From Spirochaetes bacterium GWB1_60_80 (GTDB taxonomy: Bacteria; Spirochaetota; Spirochaetia; Treponematales; UBA12059): a stretch of DNA of 64,000 nt. Of this stretch, positions 52,965 through 61,343 are shown one piece after another. The stretch covers positions 1 through 64,000 of the forward strand of contig MIAR01000023.1 in assembly GCA_001829185.1 (NCBI GenBank). Reading direction: 5' to 3'. Below the pieces are notes generated by a model. The model was given only the letters and a program-made list of their open reading frames with translations. It ran no database searches and was not told the DNA's origin. The first letter of the stretch is position 1, and every line of letters starts with the position of its first letter. Position numbers and translations under genes: made by a program.

Positions 52965-54362
52965 ATGGACTTGGTGGCCAAATACCTGGACGTCATCGAC
53001 TCCACCGAACCGATTAAATACACCGGCCGCGTCACCAAGGTGCAGGGCCTGCTCATCGAGAGCCACGGCCCGCAGGCGGTGGTCGGCGAGGTCTGCAAGA
53101 TACTCATCCCGCGCCTCGACAAGGTGGCCTGGGCCGAGGTGGCCGGGCTCCACGGCCAGACGGTGCAACTGATGGCCTACACCGGGCTGGAGGGCATCGA
53201 GGTCGGCTGTACCGTCATAGCCTCCGGCGAGCTGCTCCAGGTGCCGGTCTCCTATAAGCTGCTGGGCCGCGCCCTCGACTCGATGGGGCACCCGATGGAC
53301 GGCCTGGGGGATATCGCCAGTAGCGTCAAATACCCGGCCGTGGCCACGCCGCCGGACGCCCTGACGCGGCGGCGCATCGACAAGCGCATCGTATCCGGCA
53401 TCCGCTCCATCGACGGGCTCTTGCCCTTGGGGCGGGGGCAGCGCATCGGTATTTTCGCCGGCTCCGGCGTCGGCAAGTCCACCCTGCTTGGGATGGTGGC
53501 GCGTAACACCAACGCCGACGTCAACGTTATCGCCCTGATCGGCGAGCGCGGCCGCGAGGTGCGTGAATTCCTGGAAAACGACCTGGGCGAGGAAGGCCTG
53601 GCCCGTTCGGTCATCATCGTCTCCACCTCGGACACGCCGCCGCTGGCCCGCCTGCGCGGCGCCTACGTGGCTACCGCGGTGGCCGAATTCTTCCGCGACC
53701 AAGGCGCCGACGTCATGCTGCTCTTCGACTCGGTGACCCGTTTCGCCCGCGCCCAGCGCGAGATCGGCCTGGCCATCGGCGAGCCGCCGGCCACCCGCGG
53801 CTACACGCCTAGCGTCTTCGATTCGCTGCCCAAGCTGCTGGAGCGCTCCGGGTCGTCCAGCAAGGGCTCCATCACCGGCATCTACACCATCCTGGTGGAC
53901 GGCGACGACATGGACGAGCCGGTGGCCGACACGGTGCGCGGTATCCTGGATGGCCACGTCGTCCTGACGCGCAAGCTGGCCGAGCGCTTCCACTATCCGG
54001 CGGTCGATGTCCTCAAGTCCATCTCGCGCCTGACCAACGCCGTTACCGGCCCCATCACCCAGAAGGCCATGGGCATATTGCGTCGCCTGTTGGCCACCTG
54101 GGAAGAAGCCGAGGACATGATCAACATCGGCGCCTACGTCAAGGGCTCCAACCCGGCCATCGACATCGCCATCGACAAGCACCAGGCCATCGAAGCCTTC
54201 TTGGTGCAACTGGTCGACGAAAAGGCCCCCATCCTGGACACCATCAAGCGGCTGGGCGACATCGCCGGCCTGCACATCCCGGTGGAGGAGGTCCAAGCCT
54301 TCGCCGAGCCGGCCGGCAAGAGCTTCAGCCTGCCGCGGCCGGCCGACGAGGCGCTGGCATGA
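52965..54362 (+). CDS. fliI: Flagellar export ATPase FliI
   Basis: 465 residues, F1-beta-like. Walker A FAGSGVGKST at about 164-173, GERGREVREFLE, LLFDSVTRFARAQREIGLAIGEPPATRGYTPSVF and Walker B-type VMLLFDS. Powers loading of export cargo. Starts two nt after fliH and overlaps fliJ as ATGA. Confidence 0.97.
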   Translation: MDLVAKYLDVIDSTEPIKYTGRVTKVQGLLIESHGPQAVVGEVCKILIPRLDKVAWAEVAGLHGQTVQLMAYTGLEGIEVGCTVIASGELLQVPVSYKLLGRALDSMGHPMDGLGDIASSVKYPAVATPPDALTRRRIDKRIVSGIRSIDGLLPLGRGQRIGIFAGSGVGKSTLLGMVARNTNADVNVIALIGERGREVREFLENDLGEEGLARSVIIVSTSDTPPLARLRGAYVATAVAEFFRDQGADVMLLFDSVTRFARAQREIGLAIGEPPATRGYTPSVFDSLPKLLERSGSSSKGSITGIYTILVDGDDMDEPVADTVRGILDGHVVLTRKLAERFHYPAVDVLKSISRLTNAVTGPITQKAMGILRRLLATWEEAEDMINIGAYVKGSNPAIDIAIDKHQAIEAFLVQLVDEKAPILDTIKRLGDIAGLHIPVEEVQAFAEPAGKSFSLPRPADEALA

Positions 54363-54829
54363 GGGCCTTCCGCTTCCGCCTGGAGCGGGTGCTGGAATTG
54401 CGCCGCTATGCCGAGAAGGCGGCCGAGGCTGCCCTGGCGGCCAAGGTCGGCGCCTGCGCCGCGCTGGATCTGCAGCTACGCGAAAACGCGGAGCGTACCC
54501 ATAAGCTGACCGCTGAGCGTTTCCGTCTTGGGGCCAGCCTGGACGATTACCGGGCCAGCGAGCGCTTTGGCCAGCGCCTGCAGCAGGAGCGCGAACGCTG
54601 CCTGAAAGCCCTGGCCCTGGCCGAGGCGGAGCGCGAAACCGCCCGCCTGGCCTATGTGGCCGCCCGGCGGGCCAGTGAGCTGATCGACAAGCTGCGCGAG
54701 CGCGGAGCGGCCGCCTGGCGCAAGGACGCGCTGCGGGCCGAAACCGCCGTGCTCGACGATCTGGGCTCCCAATCACGTCAGCGCCGGCGCGCTCAGGCCG
54801 GCGTCGTTCCCGAAATCAACAGAGGATAG
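54359..54829 (+). CDS. fliJ: Flagellar export chaperone FliJ
   Basis: 156 residues, nearly all charged coiled coil (FRFRLERVLELRRYAEKAAEAALAAK...), the FliJ pattern. It sits in the FliI ring centre. The C-terminus is basic. Identity rests on shape, start motif and place between fliI and flbB. Confidence 0.85.
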   Translation: MRAFRFRLERVLELRRYAEKAAEAALAAKVGACAALDLQLRENAERTHKLTAERFRLGASLDDYRASERFGQRLQQERERCLKALALAEAERETARLAYVAARRASELIDKLRERGAAAWRKDALRAETAVLDDLGSQSRQRRRAQAGVVPEINRG

Positions 54830-54834
54830 GTACC

Positions 54835-55467
54835 ATGGCATCGTTCGGAAAGCAAAGGGTCCTGGGGCGCATCATCCTGATGCTCATCGTCATTATCGCC
54901 CTCGTCCTGGGCGGCTTGTTCTGGTTTGATTTCCTGGGCTTGATCGACGCCAAGGCGCTGTTCGCGCCGGCGGTCCGCCTGGCTGGCCGGGTGGTACGAA
55001 CCCGCACCCAGGTGGACATCGACTCGCCGACCCTGCTGGATGACGAGCGCTTCGCCAAGCAGTTTGAGGCCATCGACGTGCTGCGCCAGGAGCTGACCGA
55101 ACGCGAGCGCCTGGCCCTCGAACAAGAGGCCGTGTTGCTGGCCCAGGCCCGGGAAATCGAGGATCGGCAGAAAAACATCGAAGAACAGCAGAATTCCTTC
55201 AATAGCCTGCGCGAACAGTACGAAAATAGAAGAGCGAATATCGAGCAGAACGCCCGTTACCTGAGCGGCATGCCGCCGGCGGACGCCGTGGATATCCTGG
55301 CTGCCCTGGACGACCAGACGGCCATCGAGACTCTGCGCGCCGTCGAGGAGCTGGCCAAGCTGCAGGGCGAGGCTTCGGTGGTGTCCTACTGGCTATCCTT
55401 GCTGCCGGCCGAACGATCGGCTACCCTGCAGCGCAAGATGGCACAGATGCCGGACAGCCTGGACTAG
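54835..55467 (+). CDS. flbB: Periplasmic flagellar collar protein FlbB
   Basis: 210 residues: one N-terminal transmembrane helix (about 13-33), a long coiled coil (ELTERERLALEQEAVLLAQAREIEDRQKNIEEQQNSF...), and a small helical C-terminal domain like MgtE N-domains (GMPPADAVDILAALDDQ). In Borrelia, FlbB builds the base of the spirochaete-specific collar around the motor. Located between fliJ and fliK as in other spirochaetes; strong support for the taxon. Confidence 0.88.
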   Translation: MASFGKQRVLGRIILMLIVIIALVLGGLFWFDFLGLIDAKALFAPAVRLAGRVVRTRTQVDIDSPTLLDDERFAKQFEAIDVLRQELTERERLALEQEAVLLAQAREIEDRQKNIEEQQNSFNSLREQYENRRANIEQNARYLSGMPPADAVDILAALDDQTAIETLRAVEELAKLQGEASVVSYWLSLLPAERSATLQRKMAQMPDSLD

Positions 55468-55512
55468 GTCCCCCGGTCTGAGGGCTGCTCGATTCGGAAG
55501 GAGTTCGTATCG

Positions 55513-56778
55513 ATGCAAGCCACCGGCCACCTCAAGGTCGCCCCGGATGCCAATCCGGCTGACCTTTCCTTGAAATCCATCAGGAAAAAGGCTGATAAGG
55601 CTTTCGGATCGCTGCTCGACAAGCTGAAGTCGACCTTAGCCGGCAAGAATAGCCCGGGGTTTGATGACGGCGCGGAGCAGGCCCTGACCGCGAAACGCGC
55701 CACAGCCGAATTGCTCCCGAAACCAAAAACAGCCCGTAACCTGGCGCCATCCACCCAGCCAACGCTCGGTGAAACTGACACAGCCGCCACACCGGCCAAG
55801 ACGGCCGCCCGCCTGGCCGCCACGCCGGCCCAAACGGCTGTCGCCAGCAGCGATGCCAGCCGTCTGGCCGGACCAGCCACAGCGGCGCTTTCGGCTGCGG
55901 CTGGCGCGCCGGCCGCGCCAGAGTCGGCTCCAGTCCGCCCGGCCGCCCGCAAGCGCGACGGCGGCGATAGCGCCGCTGAGTCCGGCTTGGCTGCCCTAGC
56001 TGGACTGACACTGCCGGGCCAGCCGCCGTCGCCGCGGCCGGTGGCCGCCGCCACCAAGGCTACAGCCGAAGCTGGCCAGGATTTCACGGTCTCTAGTACG
56101 CTCACCAAGGAGGGCCGGCGCATCTCGGTGGTGGATATGCGCCTCGGCGCTAGCAAGCAGCGATCGGAGAATACGGCTGGCAGCGCTGACGCCAACCCAG
56201 CCGGGAAGCCGGCGACCGGCGAGGGCTTTGCCGCCGCCTTCGACGCCGGCAGTCATAATCCGGCGGCCGCCAGCCTGCCGCGCGACCCGGCCAGCGGCCA
56301 GTGGTCGTTGGCCGCCGACCGGCCGGCCGCCCCAACCCCCAGTCTGGCCGAGAATCTGGCCGCCCATATCCGCCAGTCCGGCGCCGCCGACATCGTCCGC
56401 GCCGCCCAGATCGTGCTCCAGGATGCCGATACCGGCCTCATCCGCCTGCATCTGGAACCGGAAACGCTCGGTAAAGTCAAGATTGAACTGAAAATTGCCG
56501 ACAAGGAGATCAGCGGCAAGATAGTCGTGGATTCGGACCTGGCTGGCCAGGCTTTCCGCGATTCGCTGGATGCGCTGCGCGACGCCTTCGCCGCCGCTGG
56601 CCTGGAGACCACCGCCCTCGAGGTGGAAGTTCGCCAGGGCGGCCAGCAACAGGCCGGCAGCCAGGCCGACGACGACCGCTCGTCGCCCTTTTACAGCCGC
56701 CGCCTGAAAGACCTGGACGCGGCGGTGCCGGTCCTGACCGCCGCCTCGCGCGATGGCTTACTGAACGTTTTTGTGTGA
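55513..56778 (+). CDS. fliK: Flagellar hook-length control protein FliK
   Basis: 421 residues. Residues about 60-330 are a Pro/Ala/Thr-rich, low-complexity ruler region; the C-terminal domain (about 300-400: LIRLHLEPETLGKVKIELKIADKEISGKIVVDSDLAGQAFRDSLDALRDAFAAAGLE) is the conserved Flg_hook/FliK fold that signals the export switch. ATG 55513 has GGAAGGAG upstream. Length of the ruler region may set hook length. Confidence 0.92.
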   Translation: MQATGHLKVAPDANPADLSLKSIRKKADKAFGSLLDKLKSTLAGKNSPGFDDGAEQALTAKRATAELLPKPKTARNLAPSTQPTLGETDTAATPAKTAARLAATPAQTAVASSDASRLAGPATAALSAAAGAPAAPESAPVRPAARKRDGGDSAAESGLAALAGLTLPGQPPSPRPVAAATKATAEAGQDFTVSSTLTKEGRRISVVDMRLGASKQRSENTAGSADANPAGKPATGEGFAAAFDAGSHNPAAASLPRDPASGQWSLAADRPAAPTPSLAENLAAHIRQSGAADIVRAAQIVLQDADTGLIRLHLEPETLGKVKIELKIADKEISGKIVVDSDLAGQAFRDSLDALRDAFAAAGLETTALEVEVRQGGQQQAGSQADDDRSSPFYSRRLKDLDAAVPVLTAASRDGLLNVFV

Positions 56779-56796
56779 CAGAGCAAGGAGAAATAG

Positions 56797-57231
56797 ATGA
56801 ATACGACATTTATGCTGAATCCCGCCGAGCTAACCAGGGCGCGCCTCGACGCCGAGGCCGTTAATCGAGGGTTGGCCGAAGGCCGGCAGGTTAAGCAGGA
56901 TTTGGACAAGGATGACTTCCTCAAGATACTAGTCACCCAGCTACAGCACCAGGATCCAACCGCGCCGATGGAGGACCGCGAATTCATCGCCCAGATGGCC
57001 CAATTCTCTTCGCTCGAACAAATGACCAATATGTCGCAGAATTTCGCCAGCATGGCCGGCGTGCTCAATTCCAGCGAGGCCCAGTCCCTGCTCGGGCGTA
57101 CCGTCGAGATTCTCGACGGCGAGCGCACCGTCTACGGCCCGGTCAGCCAGGTAGTGCGCGGCGAGTTCCCGATGGTCATGGTCGATGGTTCGTTCTACGA
57201 CCTCGACCAGGTCAGTAAAGTTTCGGAATAA
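56797..57231 (+). CDS. flgD: Flagellar hook-capping protein FlgD
   Basis: 144 residues. LDKDDFLKILVTQLQHQDPTAPMEDREFIAQMAQFSSLEQM is the FlgD N-domain signature. The rest is short (SLLGRTVEILDGERTVYGPVSQVVRGEFPMVMV), lacking the longer Tudor/Fn3 domains of E. coli FlgD; this short form is usual in spirochaetes. AAGGAG before ATG 56797. Confidence 0.94.
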   Translation: MNTTFMLNPAELTRARLDAEAVNRGLAEGRQVKQDLDKDDFLKILVTQLQHQDPTAPMEDREFIAQMAQFSSLEQMTNMSQNFASMAGVLNSSEAQSLLGRTVEILDGERTVYGPVSQVVRGEFPMVMVDGSFYDLDQVSKVSE

Positions 57232-57243
57232 GGAGGCTCTGCC

Positions 57244-58635
57244 ATGATGCGATCACTCTACTCCGGCGTCGCCGGCTTGCAGAACCACCAGATACGCATG
57301 GACGTGCTGGGCAATAATATCGCCAACGTCAACACCAATGGCTTCAAGAAGGGCCGCGTAAATTTCCAGGACCTTCTGTACCAACAAATGTCCGGCGCCG
57401 CCCGACCGACCGAGCAGGTGGGCGGTATCAACCCAAAAGAGATCGGCTTGGGCATGAGCGTGGCCAGCGTCGACACTATCCACACCCAGGGCTCGCTCCA
57501 GACCACCGGCATCATGACCGATCTGGCCATCCAGGGTAACGGCTTCTTCGTCATGGAGCGGGGCGACTCGCGCTTCTTCACCCGGGCCGGCGCCTTCAGC
57601 CTGGACGCCGAGGGCCGCTTGGTCAATCCCGGCAACGGCTTCCGCGTCCAGGGCTGGAACGCCCAGATTCTGGACGGCATCGAGGTGCTGAACACTTCCG
57701 GCGAGCTCCAGGACCTGGTTATCCCGATCGGCGCCAAGGACCCGGCCCGCGCCACCGAACAAGTCTACCTAGCCTGTAACCTCGATAAGCGCCTGATCGA
57801 GATTCCCGAAGGCGCCAACGAGGCCGTCATCCGCCAGAACACCTGGCGCGTCGAAGAACGTATCTACGACAACTTCGGCATCGAGCATACCCTGCGCGTC
57901 GACTATACCCGCGTCCCGGGCCAGCCCAACCAGTGGCAGGGCACGGTGGCCATCGATCCAGAAGCCGCCGCCGGCGCCAACGTGACGCTGGGCCTGGGGC
58001 CGGAAGGTCAGGCCGGCGATACCTTCATCGTCCAGTTCAGTAACCTCGGCGTTTTGGAACGCGTCTACGACAGCCAGGGCAACGAATCGCCGACCGAGGG
58101 CCTGCTGTCCATGAATCTGTCCTTCGACGTGGCCGGCTCGACGCCGGACGCCGCGGGCAACCTGGAGCGGCAGAATTTCCAGCTCAACCTGGGCGAGGTC
58201 GGCAGCGTGCGCAACACCGTCACCCAGTTCGCCGAGGCCTCCAGCACCCGCGTCTTCGAGCAGGACGGCTATACCATGGGCTACATGGAAAACTTCCGCA
58301 TCGACCAGTCCGGCGTCATCACCGCCATCTACTCTAATGGCTCGGTGCGCACGGTCGGGCAGGTGGCCCTGGCCAGCTTTACCAACCCGAACGGCCTGGA
58401 AAAGACCGGCGATACTAACTTCGTGGAATCGATCAACTCCGGCATGGCCAATATCGGACCCTCCGGCATCGCCGGCAAGGGCCGCATCCTGGCCGGCAAC
58501 CTGGAAATGTCCAACGTCGACCTGGCCGAGCAGTTCACCGACATGATCGTTACCCAGCGCGGTTTCCAGTCTAACTCCAAGACCATCCAGACTTCCGACC
58601 AGATGCTGCAGGAATTGCTGCAACTCAAGCGGTAA
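57244..58635 (+). CDS. flgE: Flagellar hook protein FlgE
   Basis: 463 residues. N-terminal MRSLYSGVAGLQNHQIRMDVLGNNIANVNTNGFKK and C-terminal LEMSNVDLAEQFTDMIVTQRGFQSNSKTIQTSDQM are the paired hook helices. Counting from ATG 57244, Lys165 (57736-57738, GAKDP) and Cys178 (57775-57777, YLACNLD) fall on the numbers of the residues that form the interpeptide lysinoalanine cross-link in T. denticola FlgE, a spirochaete trait that makes hooks very stable. Followed by a strong terminator. Confidence 0.97.
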   Translation: MMRSLYSGVAGLQNHQIRMDVLGNNIANVNTNGFKKGRVNFQDLLYQQMSGAARPTEQVGGINPKEIGLGMSVASVDTIHTQGSLQTTGIMTDLAIQGNGFFVMERGDSRFFTRAGAFSLDAEGRLVNPGNGFRVQGWNAQILDGIEVLNTSGELQDLVIPIGAKDPARATEQVYLACNLDKRLIEIPEGANEAVIRQNTWRVEERIYDNFGIEHTLRVDYTRVPGQPNQWQGTVAIDPEAAAGANVTLGLGPEGQAGDTFIVQFSNLGVLERVYDSQGNESPTEGLLSMNLSFDVAGSTPDAAGNLERQNFQLNLGEVGSVRNTVTQFAEASSTRVFEQDGYTMGYMENFRIDQSGVITAIYSNGSVRTVGQVALASFTNPNGLEKTGDTNFVESINSGMANIGPSGIAGKGRILAGNLEMSNVDLAEQFTDMIVTQRGFQSNSKTIQTSDQMLQELLQLKR

Positions 58636-58704
58636 AGGCGGCATGACGGCTGGCTAGGCGCGAGCCTGGCTGGCCGTGGCGCCTGAACTGGCTAGAACAG
58701 GCTG

Positions 58705-58742
58705 ACGCCGGGCCGGCATTCCGGCGCCGGCGTTTATTTTTT
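58705..58742 (+). terminator. Intrinsic terminator between flgE and flbD
   Basis: Stem ACGCCGG...CCGGCGT (58705-58711 with 58727-58733), inner GCCGG-CATT-CCGGC, followed by TTTATTTTTT (58733-58742). It lies inside the flagellar operon, so it may lower expression of flbD-motAB relative to hook genes. Confidence 0.8.
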
Positions 58743-58760
58743 GAAGCAGGGAGCAGGCAG

Positions 58761-58958
58761 ATGATCCAGTTGACCAAGATGTCCGGCACTACGTTCTGGC
58801 TTAATCCGCACCAGATCGAGTATATTGAATCCACCCCCGATACCAACATTACTATGCTGTCGGGCAAGCACCTGGTGGTGCTGGAGGATATTGCCACGGT
58901 CCGCGCCAAGATTGTAGAATACCGCCGCCAGATAGGCGCTTTCAAGAACGAGGAGTAA
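58761..58958 (+). CDS. flbD: Flagellar protein FlbD/SwrD
   Basis: 65 residues. MIQLTKMSGTTFWLNPHQIEYIESTPDTNITMLSGKHLVV is the SwrD/FlbD family pattern (FxLNxxxIExIExTPDTxIxLxxGKK). In Bacillus SwrD raises flagellar torque through the stator. It sits directly before motA, 3 nt away. CAGGGAGCAGG precedes ATG 58761. Confidence 0.92.
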   Translation: MIQLTKMSGTTFWLNPHQIEYIESTPDTNITMLSGKHLVVLEDIATVRAKIVEYRRQIGAFKNEE

Positions 58959-58961
58959 GAC

Positions 58962-59744
58962 ATGGATTTTGCGACGATTATCGGCCTAGTCGGCGGTATT
59001 GGCTGTATCCTGCTGTCCATGATCACCGCCGGCGCCACACCGCTGACCTACGCCGATCTGCCGTCCTTCTTCATGACGGTAATGGGTTCCTGGTTCGCGC
59101 TGATGATCAACTATACCATCAAAGATATGTTGGACGTCTTCAAGATCCTGGGCAAGGTTGGCCGTACCGTTGACTACGGCGAAATGAAGGTGGCCGAGGC
59201 CCTCATTTCCCTCTCGGAGCGCGCTCGCCGCGAAGGTATCCTGTCGCTGGAAGAAGAAATCGAGAGCCTCGACAACATGTTCATGAAGCGCGGCCTGCGC
59301 ATGGTGGTTGACTCGGTCGACCCCGAAGTCATCCGCAATATCATGGAAACCGAGCTCAACCAACTGAACGACCGCCACGGCAAATGGCTCAAGATGCTGG
59401 ACCAGTGGGCCAAGCTGGCCCCCGGTATGGGCATGTTGGGCACCGTCCAGGGTCTGATAGCGATGATGAAGAACCTGGAAGATACCGCCAGCATCGGCCG
59501 TAACATGGCGGTGGCGCTGGTCACCACCTATTATGGCGCCATGATGGCCAACTTCCTGATCATGCCGATGATGGGTAAGCTGGCGGTGCGCGACGCGGCC
59601 GAAACCAAGGTTTGGGAAATGGTCATCGAAGGCGTGCTGTCCATCCAGCAAGGCGACAACCCCCATATCCTGCAGATGAAACTGACTTCCTATCTGACTC
59701 CCGCCGGACAGAAACAGCTCGACGAGGCCCATCCCCAGACTTGA
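58962..59744 (+). CDS. motA: Flagellar motor stator protein MotA
   Basis: 260 residues, four membrane helices. FATIIGLVGGIGCILLSMI (TM1), LPSFFMTVMGSWFALMI, then the cytosolic loop with EALISLSERARREGILSLE (charged FliG contact), and LAPGMGMLGTVQGLIAMMKNL and GAMMANFLIMPMMGKL. Forms the ion channel with MotB. Starts 3 nt after flbD. Confidence 0.97.
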   Translation: MDFATIIGLVGGIGCILLSMITAGATPLTYADLPSFFMTVMGSWFALMINYTIKDMLDVFKILGKVGRTVDYGEMKVAEALISLSERARREGILSLEEEIESLDNMFMKRGLRMVVDSVDPEVIRNIMETELNQLNDRHGKWLKMLDQWAKLAPGMGMLGTVQGLIAMMKNLEDTASIGRNMAVALVTTYYGAMMANFLIMPMMGKLAVRDAAETKVWEMVIEGVLSIQQGDNPHILQMKLTSYLTPAGQKQLDEAHPQT

Positions 59745-59769
59745 CCGAAGCTGATCGAGGAGGCTGCCC

Positions 59770-60501
59770 ATGGCGCGAAAAAAGAAAAAACAGGAACTAG
59801 GCGGTATCGCGGAGTGGATCGTGACTTATGGCGACATGATTACCCTGTTGCTGGTCTTTTTCGTCGCCTTGTTCAATATTACCGAATCCGACACCACCCA
59901 GGTATCGCAGTTGATCTCGACCTTCAACAATATCGGCATGGGCGCCTCCACCGGCGGCAACTCGCTGGCCAGCGGCCGTCTGGCCGAGATGGGCAACTCC
60001 ATCGCCACCCTGCCGTCGATGGAGCGCGGCCGCATGCTGGCCGTGGCCATGCGCAAGGCGGTGTCGCTCTTCCAGCCGGAAATCCGCTCCAACAAGGTGC
60101 GCATCACGGCCGACGAGCGCGGCCTGGTCATTACCCTGGCTTCGGACATGTTTTTTATGCCGGCCAGCGCCCAGATCAATATCGACGAGACGCGCGGCAC
60201 CCTGATTCGCCTGGCCGAATTACTTAATTCCGAACAGCTTTCCGGCCGAAAATTCAGGATAGAGGGACACACCGACAGTCTGCCGACCGATCCGGCCGGA
60301 CCTTGGTTTAGCAACTGGGAATTATCGGCGGCGCGGGCGGTGAACACCCTGCATTACCTGACCGACTTTGGCGTCCAGGAAAGCCGTTTCCAGGTGGCGG
60401 GCTTCTCGGCTACCGTGCCGGTGGCCGAGAACGCCACCGAGGAAGGCCGGGCTTACAACCGGCGGGTCGACATCATCATCCTGGATGAGGGTCACCTCTA
60501 G
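59770..60501 (+). CDS. motB: Flagellar motor stator protein MotB
   Basis: 243 residues: basic start, one transmembrane helix with the ion-carrying Asp22 in YGDMITLLLVFFVALF, plug region, and OmpA-like peptidoglycan-binding domain (FRIEGHTDSLPTD...LSAARAVNTLHYL...RAYNRRVDIII). CGAGGAGGC precedes ATG 59770. A REP-like hairpin follows 10 nt after the stop. Confidence 0.96.
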   Translation: MARKKKKQELGGIAEWIVTYGDMITLLLVFFVALFNITESDTTQVSQLISTFNNIGMGASTGGNSLASGRLAEMGNSIATLPSMERGRMLAVAMRKAVSLFQPEIRSNKVRITADERGLVITLASDMFFMPASAQINIDETRGTLIRLAELLNSEQLSGRKFRIEGHTDSLPTDPAGPWFSNWELSAARAVNTLHYLTDFGVQESRFQVAGFSATVPVAENATEEGRAYNRRVDIIILDEGHL

Positions 60502-60510
60502 TTTTTAAAA

Positions 60511-60543
60511 GCGTTGAAAAGCCGCCTTCGCGTTTTTCAACGC
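60511..60543. repeat. REP-like hairpin behind motB
   Basis: GCGTTGAAAA (60511-60520) pairs with TTTTCAACGC (60534-60543). The 33 nt match the inner hairpin of the 139-bp repeats (25090-25122) at 29 positions; the second base pair changes from T-A to C-G, a compensatory change that keeps the stem. It lies between motB and fliL. Confidence 0.85.
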
Positions 60544-60630
60544 CTTGCTCGCTGATAAGGCCAGCCGATTTTAACTAAATAGCCAGGCAGCGGCCGATCC
60601 CCGGTGGCCTGCCAGAAAAGGATAGCTGCG

Positions 60631-61200
60631 ATGGGTGATTTCGAAGGTGGCGTTGATTTTTCCGAGAATCAGGAAGCGGCCGGCGCTCCCGGCAAGGTTA
60701 AGGCTCGGGGCGGCGGCGGCAAGGCTATTCTCGGCTTGCTCAAATGGATAGGCATCGGCCTGGGGTTCATTATCCTGGTCTTCGTGATCGTGGCGGTATC
60801 GATCCGCATCCTCGGCAACCAGTCGCGGCCGCTGTCTGATTTGCCCAACGCCGAGACCATGCAACGGGTCAGCGAGGCCTGGGCCGTCTACAACGGCGTC
60901 GAGGAAATCCGATCCACGGTGCGCGGCATCAAGGATACCGAGCAGTGGATGGTGGTCATCAAAATCAACCTGGCCTTCGACGGCGCGGATAAGACCATCC
61001 CCAAGGAATTGAGCGACCGCCGCTGGCAGATCCAGGATTTCCTGCGCAGTTATATCAGCCGACTGCGCATCGACGAGTTGATGGCCGACCAGGAAGAGCT
61101 GCTGAAGGTCGATATTCGCGATCGGCTTAATAACCAGATTTTCAGTCGTCCCTTCATCAAGGACATCTATTTCGAGAATTTCCAACGCACTCAGATGTAA
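60631..61200 (+). CDS. fliL: Flagellar basal-body protein FliL
   Basis: 189 residues. Gly-rich cytosolic N-terminus, one transmembrane helix (about 45-67), then a periplasmic stomatin-like domain (MVVIKINLAFDGADKTIPKELSDRRWQIQDFLRSYISRL...IFSRPFIKDIYFENFQ). Strengthens stator assembly. AAAAGGA (60616-60622) fits ATG 60631. Confidence 0.92.
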   Translation: MGDFEGGVDFSENQEAAGAPGKVKARGGGGKAILGLLKWIGIGLGFIILVFVIVAVSIRILGNQSRPLSDLPNAETMQRVSEAWAVYNGVEEIRSTVRGIKDTEQWMVVIKINLAFDGADKTIPKELSDRRWQIQDFLRSYISRLRIDELMADQEELLKVDIRDRLNNQIFSRPFIKDIYFENFQRTQM

Positions 61201-61343
61201 ATTCCGGCTTGGTGGCGTTGCGGAATCGCGCTTTCTGTGTCATTATAGGGTAACGGGTCGCCGGCGGCCGCGCGCCAACCGATCGGCTCGTTCCAGTCCA
61301 CCGGCCGGTGGCCAGCCATCCAGCGCAAAGGCGGAGTACCAGC

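Noticed and set aside
51597-54776. Open frame of 1059 codons on the minus strand across fliG-fliH-fliI-fliJ
   Set aside because: An antisense frame kept open by high GC over four well-identified genes; Arg/Ser-rich with no domain.
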